DNA of 64,000 nt, from contig CAZPGL010000001.1 of NCBI GenBank assembly GCA_964586175.1, positions 77,550 through 141,549 on the forward strand, read 5' to 3'. A program made the position numbers and the translations under genes. Positions within the stretch are counted from its first letter, which is position 1. Each line of letters opens with the position of its first letter. Below the pieces are notes generated by a model. It was not told the DNA's origin and did no database searches. It was given only the letters and a program-made list of their open reading frames with translations. Source of the DNA: CAZPGL01 sp964586175 (GTDB taxonomy: Bacteria; Actinomycetota; Acidimicrobiia; Acidimicrobiales; MedAcidi-G1). Shown one piece after another: positions 1 through 8,881 of this stretch.

Positions 1-1
1 C

Positions 2-829
2 GCCCCCTACGTCGACGTCCGCAAGGCCACCGTGTTCGGGTCGGCCCGCATCCGATCCGGCGACCCGGCATATCTCGCGGCCCGCGACTTCGGCGCAGCG
101 ATCGCCGAACGGGACTGGATGGTCATGACCGGTGCCGGACCCGGCATCATGGCCGCCGGCCTCGAAGGCGCGGGCACCGACCGTTCCTTCGGCATCAACA
201 TCCAGCTGCCGTTCGAGGCTTCGGCCAACGAGTTCATCGCCGACGACCCGAAGCTGGTCAACTTCAAGTACTTCTTCACCCGCAAGGTCACCTTCATGAA
301 GGAGTCCCACGGGTACGCCCTTCTGCCGGGCGGGTTCGGGACTATGGACGAGGCCTTCGAGTTGTTGACCCTGATGCAGACCGGCAAGAGTCCCCTCACC
401 CCGGTGGTCCTCCTCGACCCGCCCGGCGCGACCTACTGGGACCGGTGGGTGCGATTCGTCGAACGAGAGCTGCTGGGGGGCGGGCTGATCTCCGAACACG
501 ACCTGGGTCTCATCCACGTCACCGACGATCCCGTCGCCGCGGCCGACCACCTCTGCCACTTCTACCGGGCCTACCACTCGATGCGCTACGTCGGTCGGCG
601 CCTCGTCATCCGGGTGCAACGACCCATCGACGCCGATGAGGTGGCCGAGATGGACCACCGGTTCGCCGACATCGTCGAAGACGGCCACATCACCGCCATC
701 GAACCCACCGATGCTGAGGTCGCCGACGACGACCATCTCGACCTGCACCGTCTGGCCCTGCGCTTCGACCGGGCGTCGCACGCCCGCCTGCGACAGCTCA
801 TCGACGCCCTCAACGACCGGGACGCCTGA
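2..829 (+). CDS. LOG family (lysine decarboxylase-like) protein, 5' truncated
   Basis: The frame is open to the left window edge (first complete codon at 2), so the N-terminus is missing; the first visible residues, APYVDVRKATVFGSAR, already form the opening strand of the Rossmann-like fold. The glycine-rich GAGPGIM and the LOG signature PGGFGTMDE are intact. Characterised family members are phosphoribohydrolases acting on nucleoside 5'-monophosphates (cytokinin-activating type); whether this one does so cannot be told. After the core there is an extension of about 100 residues, as in longer bacterial LOG proteins, with no recognisable motif. It ends six bases before a convergent small gene. 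The family assignment is firm; the substrate is unknown. Confidence 0.85.
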   Translation, partial: APYVDVRKATVFGSARIRSGDPAYLAARDFGAAIAERDWMVMTGAGPGIMAAGLEGAGTDRSFGINIQLPFEASANEFIADDPKLVNFKYFFTRKVTFMKESHGYALLPGGFGTMDEAFELLTLMQTGKSPLTPVVLLDPPGATYWDRWVRFVERELLGGGLISEHDLGLIHVTDDPVAAADHLCHFYRAYHSMRYVGRRLVIRVQRPIDADEVAEMDHRFADIVEDGHITAIEPTDAEVADDDHLDLHRLALRFDRASHARLRQLIDALNDRDA

Positions 830-834
830 GCCCG

Positions 835-1029
835 TCAGCCCAGGTCGGGCGCCGCGTCGTCGAGGAGGTGGGCCGCCTTTTCGACCGCCCGGCGGGCCCG
901 GGTCAGCCGCTTCTCCGCCGGTGACGCGGTGGCGCCCCGTTCGAGGGCCTCGCGCAGCTCCACCATGGCCAGGTCGGCCAGCTCGTCGGCGATGCCTTCC
1001 AGGCGGGCATGGATGTCGTGGATGCTCAT
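835..1029 (-). CDS. small conserved-looking hypothetical, last gene of glc operon
   Basis: This 64-residue protein is not recognised. It is rich in Ala, Leu, Glu and Arg, predicted largely helical, and has no membrane segment or cysteines. Its ATG overlaps the glcF stop by four bases (ATGA), so it is probably translated by coupling as the fourth gene of the glcD-glcE-glcF unit. The tight coupling argues for a real gene and perhaps a role with glycolate oxidase, but no function can be assigned. Confidence 0.6.
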   Translation of the reverse strand: MSIHDIHARLEGIADELADLAMVELREALERGATASPAEKRLTRARRAVEKAAHLLDDAAPDLG

Positions 1030-2216
1030 CGGTCACCTCGGGTGTCGTCGGGGAGGGCCTCAGCCACCACCTGGAGAGGGTGGCGGACGTCGACGCCAGC
1101 GGCCGCCAGGTGCATGGCGCAGCCCGGGTTGGCCGAGACCACCGGGTGGTCGCCGGCCCGATGCAGGGCGGCCAGCTTGCGGTCGCGGGCCCCGGACGCC
1201 AGCTCTGGCTGCACCATGGCGAACGCGCCGCCGGCGCCGCAGCACAGCCCGTGGTCGTCGAGCCGACGCGTCGACGCGAACGGCTCCAGCACCTCGTGCA
1301 CGGCCTCGTCCACCCGTTGGACGTGCCGCAGATGGCACGGGTCCTGGACGACGACGACGGGGCGCTCACCGCTCGGACCGGCCAGCCCGACGAGACGGTC
1401 ACGGCGGACGGGGTCGGAGGCGAGCCACTCGTGGACGTCGTGGACCCGGGCCGCGAACCGATGGGCCTCCTCGGTGCCGACCAGCTCGCCGTACCCCTTG
1501 AGTGCGGCACCACAGCCCGCGGCGTCGACCAGGACGGGGATGTCCGGCGGGAGTGCATCGATGACGTGGCGGGCCCGACCGATCGCTCGATCCCGGAGAC
1601 CAGCATGCTCGTGCAGTGCTCCACAGCAGCCTGCCGCGGAACCGGACCGTACGACGGTCGACCCCGCGGCCTCGATGACCTGCTCGACGGCACCGTGGAC
1701 CTCCGGCATCCAGACGTCCATCACGCAGCCGGTGAACAGCACCACGTCGCCGCTGGTCCGCCCGACGGGTCGGGGGTCGTGCAGCGGGACCCGGGCCGGG
1801 AACAGGCCGGTCCGGCGGAACAACCCCGCCCGCTGGGCCAGGCCGAGCAGACGGCTCAACACGACCAGAAGGGCCGGCCGTTCCAGGAGCCGGAGGCCGA
1901 CCCGAAGCCGCCACGACGGTCCACGGCGGCGGGCGACCGTCTCGCGGGTGTCGGCCATCAGCGATCCGAACGACACCGACGAGGGGCACGCCGTCTCACA
2001 GCCCCGACACTGGATGCAGGTGTCCATGGCATCCAGCCACTCGTCGTCGATCTCCAGCGAGCCGTGCTCGACGGCCCGCATCAGGGCGATGCGCCCCCGT
2101 GGGGACCGCCGCTCGTCGAGGGTCACCCGGTACGTCGGACAGTGGGGCAGGCACAGCCCGCAGGACACACAGGCCGCCAGGTCGTCAGGGTCCAGCCCGA
2201 GGGGCTGCCCGGTCAT
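1026..2216 (-). CDS. glcF: Glycolate oxidase iron-sulfur subunit GlcF
   Basis: 396 residues. This is the electron-transfer subunit of the glycolate/lactate-type oxidase GlcDEF, which oxidises glycolate to glyoxylate and passes electrons to quinone. Two 4Fe-4S ferredoxin motifs are visible at Cys16-19-22-26 and Cys67-70-73-77, followed by two cysteine-rich CCG domains (GCCGALHEHAG and GLCCGAGGAF) that bind further metal or haem-like centres in the family. The ATG was chosen because it overlaps the glcE stop (ATGA); the much longer upstream frame is a shadow of glcE. The downstream small ORF also overlaps by four bases. Glycolate versus lactate or another 2-hydroxyacid is inferred from subunit composition only. 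Confidence 0.88.
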   Translation of the reverse strand: MTGQPLGLDPDDLAACVSCGLCLPHCPTYRVTLDERRSPRGRIALMRAVEHGSLEIDDEWLDAMDTCIQCRGCETACPSSVSFGSLMADTRETVARRRGPSWRLRVGLRLLERPALLVVLSRLLGLAQRAGLFRRTGLFPARVPLHDPRPVGRTSGDVVLFTGCVMDVWMPEVHGAVEQVIEAAGSTVVRSGSAAGCCGALHEHAGLRDRAIGRARHVIDALPPDIPVLVDAAGCGAALKGYGELVGTEEAHRFAARVHDVHEWLASDPVRRDRLVGLAGPSGERPVVVVQDPCHLRHVQRVDEAVHEVLEPFASTRRLDDHGLCCGAGGAFAMVQPELASGARDRKLAALHRAGDHPVVSANPGCAMHLAAAGVDVRHPLQVVAEALPDDTRGDR

Positions 2217-3097
2217 GCCGCCTCCCGATACGGGTCCCGGCCCGGGTTGAGGCGCCCAGCCGGGTCGAAACCGGCGCGGAGCCGTTCGGCCAACCGTTGG
2301 ATCCCTGCGGGAACGATGGGTGCCGGCGCTGGAACGGCCCGGTAGGCCACCGACGACCCGAGGTCGGCGATGCCATCCATGGGCCCTTCGGCCGCGTAGC
2401 GGTGGCGATGAGGGGGCATGGCCGGCGGCCCGGCCGTGACCACGAGACCGAGGTCGGCCAGCGAGGCCGCCTCGGCGTCGACGTCCTCCCCGTAGCCTTC
2501 GAGCCGTACATAGGTGGTGGTTCCGTCCCAGAGCAGCGACGCCGGTCGGTAGCAGCGGCTCCGGACCGTGTCCGGGTGGGCGGGGCCGGCAAGCCACGCC
2601 GAGGCCTCCGGGCGGGGCCGGGTCCGCAGGATCACCTCGCCCAACAGCCCGAGGGTGCCCAGCGATCCGACCAGCAGGCGGCAGAGGTCGTAGCCGGTCA
2701 CGTTCTTCACCGTCGGCCCGCCGGCCTTCACCAGCCGCCCCCGACCATCGACGAACTCGGCCTGGAGCAGCGCGTCGCGGGCGGGCCCCAGTCGCAGCCG
2801 TCGTAGGCCATCGCGCCCGACGGCCAGGCTGCCTCCAACCGTCGCTCCGGGCGGCCCGTCGACGGCCACCTCCTGGCCGTGGTCGGTGAGAGCGGCTTCC
2901 AGTTCATCGAGGGTCGTCCCGGCGCCGAGCCGCACGGTCATCTCGGCAGGATCCAGAGCGGCGATACCCGTCGGCGCCCGCACCAGGCGACACCCGTCGG
3001 CCAAGGCCCCGCCGACCTCCCAACGGGTGCGTCCGCCGACGACGGCCACCGGGCCATCGCTGCCGACCTCGGCGCGGAACTGCTCCAACGTGCTCAC
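2213..3097 (-). CDS. glcE: Glycolate oxidase FAD-binding subunit GlcE
   Basis: 294 residues. It has a PCMH-type FAD-binding fold typical of GlcE, including GGPTVKNVTGYDL, the counterpart of the KNVAGYDL motif of the family. It lacks the C-terminal catalytic cap of GlcD and so is the shorter, accessory flavin subunit. The GTG start at 3097 overlaps the glcD stop (GTGA), which is better supported than the ATG 16 codons upstream lying inside glcD. Part of a four-gene coupled unit, glcD-E-F plus a small ORF. Confidence 0.85.
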   Translation of the reverse strand: MSTLEQFRAEVGSDGPVAVVGGRTRWEVGGALADGCRLVRAPTGIAALDPAEMTVRLGAGTTLDELEAALTDHGQEVAVDGPPGATVGGSLAVGRDGLRRLRLGPARDALLQAEFVDGRGRLVKAGGPTVKNVTGYDLCRLLVGSLGTLGLLGEVILRTRPRPEASAWLAGPAHPDTVRSRCYRPASLLWDGTTTYVRLEGYGEDVDAEAASLADLGLVVTAGPPAMPPHRHRYAAEGPMDGIADLGSSVAYRAVPAPAPIVPAGIQRLAERLRAGFDPAGRLNPGRDPYREAA

Positions 3098-4551
3098 ACC
3101 CACGTTCCCTCCGGCACGGCCGGCAGGTGGTTGACCTCGCCGCAACTGGCCCCGGTCGGCAGCACCTTCAGCGGATTGGCCCGCCCGTCCGGGTCGAACG
3201 CCTCCCGCAGTGCCTGCTGGGCCGCCAGGTCATCGGGACCGAACAGGCGGTCCATGAACCTCCGCTTCTCGAGTCCGATCCCGTGCTCGCCGGACAGCAC
3301 GCCCCCGACGTCCAACGAAACGCCGACGATCTCATCGCCGGCGGCCAGTACCCGATCCATGATCCCGGGTTCACGGGGATCGAAGATGAGCAGCGGATGG
3401 AGGTTGCCGTCGCCGGCGTGGAAGACGTTCATCACGATCAGGTCGTGGCGGTCGGCGATGTCGTACACCGCGGTCATCACCTCGGTGAGCCGGGTCCGGG
3501 GAATCACCGTGTCGTGCAGGTAGTAGCCGGGCTTGACCCGGGCGATGGCTCCGAAGGCGTTCTTCCTGCCCTTCCAGATGCGCTGGCGTTCGTCCTCGTC
3601 GGCCGCCAGGCGGAGCGTGCGAGCGCCGTGTTCGTCGGCGATGCGCCGCACCGCCGCCACTTCGCGTTCGACGCCCGCCGGGAGGCCGTCCAGCTCGACG
3701 ATCAGCACCGCCGCGGCGTCCAGCGGATAGCCGGCATCCACGAACGGTTCGACCACCTCGACCACCCGCTGGTCCATCATCTCGAGGGCGGCCGGCACGA
3801 TGCCCGACGCGATGATGGCGCTCACCGTGTCGGCTGCGGCGTCGACGTCCATGAAGTCGAGGAGCATGGTGCGCACCGCCGGTGGATCGGGGGTGAGGCG
3901 CACGGCGATGCGGGTGGCCACACCGAGGGTGCCCTCACCGCCCACGAACGCCCCCCGCAGGTCGAAGCCCCCGGGCTCGCCTCTCGGGTCGCCCAACGCC
4001 ACCACCGAGCCGTCGGCCAGGACGACCTCGGCAGCCAGCACGTGAGCGCTGGTGACCCCGTAGGCCAGACAGTGCGGCCCGCCGGAGTTGTTGGCCACGT
4101 TGCCGCCGATCGTGCAGGACTGCTGGCTCGAAGGATCAGGGGCGAAGTGCAGGCCGGTGCCCCGAAGGTGCTCGGTCAGGTCGAGGTTCACCACCCCGGG
4201 TTCGACCCACGCGAACCGGGCGATCGGATCCACCTCGAGGATGCGGTCCATGCGGGTGGTGACGATCATCACCGGGTCGTCACACGGCACCGCTCCGCCG
4301 GCGAGGCCGGTGCCGGCCCCCCGGGCCACGAATGACCGCCCGTAGTCGATGGCGGCACGGACACAGGCCACCACCTCCCCGGTGGACTCCGGGAAACACA
4401 CTGGTCCGGCCCGTCCACCGGGAAACACCGAGCCGTCCCGACTGTAGAGTTGTCGGGCGCTCGGCCCATCCTGGACCCGGTCCCCATCGAGAGCCCGGCG
4501 CAGGTCGCGGAGCAGCGGATCCTCGGTGCGGGAGCGGCGTCGGAGTCCCAT
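3094..4551 (-). CDS. glcD: Glycolate oxidase catalytic subunit GlcD (FAD-linked oxidase)
   Basis: 485 residues. The N-terminal FAD/PCMH domain carries PESTGEVVACV, GAGTGLAGGAVP and GGNVANNSGGPHC. The C-terminal FAD-oxidase domain carries HAGDGNLHP and the closing GEHGIGLEK helix, all family hallmarks. It oxidises a 2-hydroxyacid, most likely glycolate given glcE and glcF downstream, making glyoxylate. The ATG at 4551 gives a normal GlcD N-terminus; a CAGAAT hexamer lies six bases upstream and fits the leaderless pattern of the window. It is divergently oriented to the CLC channel gene. The antisense and extended frames across this region are shadows. Confidence 0.9.
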   Translation of the reverse strand: MGLRRRSRTEDPLLRDLRRALDGDRVQDGPSARQLYSRDGSVFPGGRAGPVCFPESTGEVVACVRAAIDYGRSFVARGAGTGLAGGAVPCDDPVMIVTTRMDRILEVDPIARFAWVEPGVVNLDLTEHLRGTGLHFAPDPSSQQSCTIGGNVANNSGGPHCLAYGVTSAHVLAAEVVLADGSVVALGDPRGEPGGFDLRGAFVGGEGTLGVATRIAVRLTPDPPAVRTMLLDFMDVDAAADTVSAIIASGIVPAALEMMDQRVVEVVEPFVDAGYPLDAAAVLIVELDGLPAGVEREVAAVRRIADEHGARTLRLAADEDERQRIWKGRKNAFGAIARVKPGYYLHDTVIPRTRLTEVMTAVYDIADRHDLIVMNVFHAGDGNLHPLLIFDPREPGIMDRVLAAGDEIVGVSLDVGGVLSGEHGIGLEKRRFMDRLFGPDDLAAQQALREAFDPDGRANPLKVLPTGASCGEVNHLPAVPEGTWV

Positions 4552-4630
4552 CGGCCCATTCTGCCCCTCCACATCGACGCGACCATGACCAGCGCCAACC
4601 ACTGATGCGCCTCGTCGGAGCAAAACCCGG

Positions 4631-4636
4631 TAGGAA
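4631..4636 (+). promoter_or_regulatory. -10 hexamer TAGGAA, leaderless CLC gene
   Basis: TAGGAA ends eight bases before the ATG at 4645, the same spacing as at 10131, 46151, 50004 and 61619. This favours 4645 over the ATG at 4636, which overlaps the hexamer's last base. Confidence 0.5.
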
Positions 4637-4644
4637 TGGGCGCG

Positions 4645-6366
4645 ATGAATCGACTCCGCTCCATCGCCACCCGAGGGGACACCCCGGTGCTCGCCCTTGC
4701 CGCGGCGACCGGCGTCATGGTCGCGTTCCTCATCGCCGGGTTCGAGACCCTCACCCAAACCGTCCTGTTGGAGCGTCTGGCCCACCGTCCGCTGTGGCAG
4801 ATCGCCATGGCCCCCGCCCTGGGCCTCCTGCTCGCGTCGTTGATCCTCAGGTACGCCGGACGACGGGCAAGCACGGCCACCTCGGACGAGTTCGTCCGGG
4901 TCTTCCACGAGCGTCAGCCGCGGCTTCCCCTGCGGCAGATGCCGGCCAAGCTCATGGCCGGCGTGGTCACCATCGGACTGGGTGGCTCCCTCGGACTGGA
5001 GGGCCCGTCCATCTACGCCGGCTCCACCGTCGGCCTGGCCGTCCGCGACCGGTTCAGCCGTTGGCTCCGCCGCGAGGACATCCGGATCCTGCTGACCGCC
5101 GGGGCGGCCGCCGGGGTTGCCGCGGTGTTCAAGGCGCCGGCAACCGGGGTGCTCTTCGCCATGGAGGCTCCGTATCGCGACGACGTGAACCGCCGGGCCC
5201 TGCTGCCGTCGCTGTTGGCGGCGGCCGCCAGCTACGTCACCTACATCAACCTCATCGGCCACGAGGCCGTGGTGCCGTTCCTCGACAGCGCCAACTTCCG
5301 CCTCGGGCTGGACTCCGGCCGGGTCTGGTTCAACGCCGACGAGCTGTCGTCGATGTTCACCTCGGTCGAGACCGGCGACATCATCGGTGCCCTCATCCTC
5401 GGCATCGGTGCCGGTCTGGGTGGCCGCTCGATGGCGTGGCTGGTCCGCTGGGCCAAGGGACAGGCCCGTTCTGAGACCTTCCTGCCCAGGGTGTTGTGCG
5501 GCGGGGCGGCATTGGCGGGGCTGGCCGTATGGGCCGACCTCCTCTTCGACGAGCCGCTCACCATCGGCCCCGGTATCGAGTCGATGGCCTGGGTCATCCA
5601 ACCCGAGAACGGGCTGGGCATCATCGCCTTGTTGTTCGGCCTGCGGATCGCCGCCACCATCGTCACCCTGGCCGCCGGCGGTGTCGGCGGGCTCTTCATT
5701 CCCCTGGCGGTCCAGGGAGTCATCCTCGGACAGTTCACCGGTGTCCTGCTCGATGCCGACCGACCCGGCCTCTACCCGACGCTCGGCCTGGCTGCGTTCC
5801 TCGGCGCCGGCTACAAGGCGCCGATCGCCGCGGTGATGTTCGTGGCCGAATCGACCGGAGGGTCCTTCGTGGTGCCCGCCTTGGTGGCCGCGGCGCTCAG
5901 CCAGGTCGTCGCCGGCAAGTCCTCGGTGGCCGAGTACCAGCACAGCACCCGGCTGGGGCATCTCGAGCGGCGGTTCACCCTGCCGATCACGTCGGCGTTG
6001 ACCACCGACGTGTTGACCGTGCCTCCCGACGCCACCACGTCGGAGTTCGTGTACCTGCACGTGCTGGGCCGCCGGGAGCGCTCGGTGGCCGTGGTCGACG
6101 GTGGCGCCTACCTCGGGATGGTCAGCCTGGCCGACCTGTCACAGGTGGACCGCGCGGCGTGGGATGACACCCCGGTCAGCGGGCTGATGCGCTCCGACCT
6201 TCCGGCAGCCAGACCCTCCTGGACGCTGCGGGACGCCATCGTCGCCATGGGCGGTGCCGAGGTGGATGTTCTGGCCGTCACCGACGCTGACGGCGCGTTC
6301 ATCGGGGTCATCTACGAGGACGACATTCTGAAGCTGGACGAGATCCTGGAGGAGACGGGCGGCTGA
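4645..6366 (+). CDS. CLC-family chloride channel/transporter with CBS domains
   Basis: 573 residues, integral membrane. The CLC pore domain occupies roughly residues 1-430 with many hydrophobic helices. The selectivity motifs are recognisable: GSLGLEGPS (GxEGP, keeping the gating glutamate) and GGVGGLFIP (GxFxP). The C-terminal part, about residues 440-573, reads as a pair of CBS modules ending in VIYEDDILKLDE, typical of regulated CLC proteins that sense nucleotides. The gating glutamate suggests Cl-/H+ exchange is possible, but transporter versus channel cannot be decided from sequence. It stands alone, divergent from glcD. Confidence 0.88.
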   Translation: MNRLRSIATRGDTPVLALAAATGVMVAFLIAGFETLTQTVLLERLAHRPLWQIAMAPALGLLLASLILRYAGRRASTATSDEFVRVFHERQPRLPLRQMPAKLMAGVVTIGLGGSLGLEGPSIYAGSTVGLAVRDRFSRWLRREDIRILLTAGAAAGVAAVFKAPATGVLFAMEAPYRDDVNRRALLPSLLAAAASYVTYINLIGHEAVVPFLDSANFRLGLDSGRVWFNADELSSMFTSVETGDIIGALILGIGAGLGGRSMAWLVRWAKGQARSETFLPRVLCGGAALAGLAVWADLLFDEPLTIGPGIESMAWVIQPENGLGIIALLFGLRIAATIVTLAAGGVGGLFIPLAVQGVILGQFTGVLLDADRPGLYPTLGLAAFLGAGYKAPIAAVMFVAESTGGSFVVPALVAAALSQVVAGKSSVAEYQHSTRLGHLERRFTLPITSALTTDVLTVPPDATTSEFVYLHVLGRRERSVAVVDGGAYLGMVSLADLSQVDRAAWDDTPVSGLMRSDLPAARPSWTLRDAIVAMGGAEVDVLAVTDADGAFIGVIYEDDILKLDEILEETGG

Positions 6367-6380
6367 GCCGTGCCGGTCGT

Positions 6381-6578
6381 TCAGGCCGGTTCGTTCTGCT
6401 CTTCGTGTTCGTCGCCGTCGAATTCGTCGGCCCAGGCGGCGAAGGCCGGGGAACCCTCGTCGGACGTCGCGTCCTCGGTCGCGGGCAGGCTGTCGAAGAT
6501 GGAGTCCAGGTCCAGGTCCTGGTTGCGCTTGAGCGCGCGGGCTTCCTCAAATCGGCGGTGTCGGCCCTTTTTCACCAC
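6381..6578 (-). CDS. small acidic hypothetical protein
   Basis: 65 residues beginning at one of two adjacent GTG codons (MVKKGRHRRFEEARALKR). The N-terminal third is strongly basic and the rest strongly acidic (DLDLDSIFD, FDGDEHEEQ). No domain is recognised. An AGGAG lies just upstream of the start and TAGAGT (6615-6620, minus strand) could be its -10, giving a short leader. The charge-partitioned composition and actinobacterial style suggest a real small protein, function unknown. It lies convergent to the CLC gene and downstream of RNase D. Confidence 0.6.
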   Translation of the reverse strand: MVKKGRHRRFEEARALKRNQDLDLDSIFDSLPATEDATSDEGSPAFAAWADEFDGDEHEEQNEPA

Positions 6579-6652
6579 GCCACTCCTGGTCGTCGATCAA
6601 TGCGTCCTGGTCCCACTCTACCGAGCCGGACCCTTTGTCCGGGGATGGCCCG

Positions 6653-7852
6653 TCAGGTGTCCCGCCCCTCGAGGAGCAGGCCGCCCCGCCCGTCGAATGC
6701 CAGGGCGGCACGTCCGGCCAGCAGGTCGGCCACCGCCTCCCCCACCGCCTCGTGGCGCCAGCCGACGGTCATGCGGGCGTCCTCGTCCCCACGGACCAGG
6801 GCCTCGATGTCAGCCCGCGTGCCGACCAGGGTCGGATCCAGATCCAGATTCCGGGCCGCCTGAGACACCCATGCCGACACCAGGGTGACCGCGGCACGCA
6901 GATCCCGTCCGTCGTTGCGGCCCCGCCGCTCCGTCTTCGGCAACGGCGGCAGGTCGCTGGCGGTGCGCACCGCCTCGAGAATGCCGTCGGCGGCCGGGCC
7001 TTTCGTGTGGCGACCGTCCACCCCACGCACACCCTTGAGCTGTTCGACGTCGGTAGGTCCCCGCTGGGCGATGGACACCACGGCCAGGTCGGGCAGGACG
7101 TGACGGACCGGGATGTCCATCTCGGCGGCGCGTCGCTCCCGCCATGCGGCGAGGGCCCGGGCGTTGTCGCGTGCTTCCCCGCGCAGATGCCGGGCCTCCT
7201 TGATGCGTTGCCACGCATCCTCAGGCACCCGGCGACCGCGTTCCCGGTCGAGCAGCCCCCGGCATTCGTCCTCGGCCCAGGCCAGCCTCCCCCGTCCACC
7301 GAGTTGGGCGACCAGCCGGTCGTGAATCTCCAGCAGGTGGGCCACGTCGGACGCGGCGTAGTCGAGCTGCGAGGCGCTGAGGGGTCGGGCCAGCCAGTCC
7401 GTCAACCGGTCGCCCTTCGGGAGGTGGAGGCCCAACTCGCGTTCGTGGAGTGCGGCCAGCGACGGCGTCGACATACCCACGAAGCCGGCGGCGATCTGGG
7501 TGTCGAACAAATGTCGCGGAGCGGTGCCGCACACCCGGTCGAAGACCTCCAGGTCCTGTCCAGCGGCGTGCATGACGATAAGCACCTCGCTGTCGAGCAC
7601 GGCGCCCAGGCCGGTGAGATCGACCTCGAGGGGGTCGATCAGGTCGAGGCCACCGGACCACGCAACCTGGACCAGGGCGGTCCGCGGGAAATACGTGCGT
7701 TCCCGGTGGAATTCGGTGTCGATGGCGACCCGCTCCTCGCCCTGCAGGTCGACCAGCAGGGCGTCCAGGGTCGCCTGGTCGTCGACCAGCCGGTGTTCGA
7801 CCGCTCTGCTGCGGCTCGCCGAGGCCCGAGAGCCGCCCGTACGACGTCTCAG
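6653..7852 (-). CDS. rnd: Ribonuclease D with HRDC domain, apparent CTG start
   Basis: About 399 residues from the proposed start. A DEDD 3'-5' exonuclease: Exo I as AIDTEFHRERTYFPR, Exo II as HAAGQDLEVFDR, Exo III as YAASDVAHLLE, followed by HRDC-type helices. The family trims stable RNA precursors. No ATG, GTG or TTG occurs in frame before a GTG at 7600 that would delete the first catalytic motif. The frame does have a CTG at 7850-7852 overlapping the rhodanese stop (CTGA), with GGAG seven bases upstream. I therefore place the start there. A sequencing error is the alternative. Confidence 0.8.
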   Translation of the reverse strand: MRRRTGGSRASASRSRAVEHRLVDDQATLDALLVDLQGEERVAIDTEFHRERTYFPRTALVQVAWSGGLDLIDPLEVDLTGLGAVLDSEVLIVMHAAGQDLEVFDRVCGTAPRHLFDTQIAAGFVGMSTPSLAALHERELGLHLPKGDRLTDWLARPLSASQLDYAASDVAHLLEIHDRLVAQLGGRGRLAWAEDECRGLLDRERGRRVPEDAWQRIKEARHLRGEARDNARALAAWRERRAAEMDIPVRHVLPDLAVVSIAQRGPTDVEQLKGVRGVDGRHTKGPAADGILEAVRTASDLPPLPKTERRGRNDGRDLRAAVTLVSAWVSQAARNLDLDPTLVGTRADIEALVRGDEDARMTVGWRHEAVGEAVADLLAGRAALAFDGRGGLLLEGRDT

Positions 7853-8178
7853 CGTGCCACTCCGCTCGGGCCCGAATCGTGGGGGAAGCCGCCGACCACC
7901 CAGGCCTCGGTGCCGCCGAACACGTTGACGGCGTCGATGCCCTGCTGCCGGTAGAACTCGCAGGCCGCCCTGCTGCGGCCGCCCTTGGCGCAGATGACGT
8001 ACACCGTCCGGTCGACGGGAACCTCCGCCAGACGTTCGGGAACGGTGGCCAGCGGGATGAGCTGGCCCCCGGGCACCCGCGCCGCCTCGTACTCGTCGGG
8101 CTCCCGCACGTCGATCAGCGGGCAGCCCTCGTCGAGGCGCTGCTCCAGTTCGTCGACGTCGATCTCCGGAACGTCCAC
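7849..8178 (-). CDS. Rhodanese-like single-domain protein
   Basis: 109 residues: a single rhodanese module with DVREPDEYEAARVPGG near the start and the active-site loop CAKGGRSR, whose cysteine would carry the persulfide. Such proteins move sulfane sulfur, often for cofactor or tRNA thiolation. GTG start at 8178 with AAAGG upstream. The stop overlaps the proposed CTG start of RNase D, so the two are probably co-transcribed. Sulfur acceptor unknown. Confidence 0.85.
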   Translation of the reverse strand: MDVPEIDVDELEQRLDEGCPLIDVREPDEYEAARVPGGQLIPLATVPERLAEVPVDRTVYVICAKGGRSRAACEFYRQQGIDAVNVFGGTEAWVVGGFPHDSGPSGVAR

Positions 8179-8286
8179 GTGGCGCCTTTCGTCGGTGATC
8201 GGGAGTGCTGCGGGGTGATGGGGGTGGCCGGATCGGACGCTACGGGATCGTCGTCAACCGCCGTCATGACCGGCTGGCCGACCACC

Positions 8287-8874
8287 CTACCGGTCGTCGA
8301 GCGACCCTCCGGTTCCGGGTAGGTCGGCGGGCCGGTCCACGTCGACGAACGGCCCGGCGTCCGACATGACGACCTCGACGACGGTCAGGCCTGCGACGGC
8401 ACGGTGTGGAGCCCGCTCCCCGGCCGTGAAGGCGGCGTGGAGCGGCCCTAGGGCCTCCGGTGGCCACCAGGCGTGCATCCACTGTCGTCGACCGTCCACG
8501 ATGGGCACCACGACCGCTCCCTGGTGGCCGGCGGCGGTCTCGGCCACGGTGCTGACGGCCTCGGCCGAGGCGTCCGGAAGATCGCAGGACAGCACCATCA
8601 CCGGGTGGACGCCGCCCCCGACGGTTCCGAGGGCGGTCACGATTCCTCCGAGTGGTCCTTCGCCGGGCCAACGGTCGGCCACGACGGTGAGGGCGTGTTC
8701 CTGGAGTCGTCGGGCGTCTCCGCCGACCACCATCACCGGGTCGGCCCCGGCGGATCGCAGGGCCTCGTAGGGGCGGGCCGCGAGGATGCCGCCGCCGAGC
8801 ACGAGGGTCGCCTTATCGGCCCCCATGCGTCGACTGGCGCCGCCGGCCAGGACCGCCCCGGCGAACCCGGTCAT
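8287..8874 (-). CDS. mobA: Molybdenum cofactor guanylyltransferase-like (MobA family)
   Basis: 195 residues. An NTP-transferase fold with the signature LAGGASRRMGADKATL at the N-terminus (nucleotide-binding GG and a lysine contacting the phosphate) and DLPDA as the metal-binding region. Family members attach GMP or CMP to molybdopterin. It lies seven bases behind a DUF3151 gene in a three-gene run with a methyltransferase. No other molybdenum cofactor gene is in the window, so a related nucleotidyltransferase role is possible. Confidence 0.72.
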   Translation of the reverse strand: MTGFAGAVLAGGASRRMGADKATLVLGGGILAARPYEALRSAGADPVMVVGGDARRLQEHALTVVADRWPGEGPLGGIVTALGTVGGGVHPVMVLSCDLPDASAEAVSTVAETAAGHQGAVVVPIVDGRRQWMHAWWPPEALGPLHAAFTAGERAPHRAVAGLTVVEVVMSDAGPFVDVDRPADLPGTGGSLDDR

Positions 8875-8881
8875 CGTCGGG

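Noticed and set aside
4552..6060. Extension of the glcD frame through the CLC gene
   Set aside because: Antisense to the CLC channel, with low-complexity charged composition; glcD starts normally at 4551.
7849..8178. RNase D starting inside the rhodanese gene far upstream
   Set aside because: The frame is open there but has no start codon and its translation is Arg/Gly-rich shadow; the family N-terminus begins near 7852.
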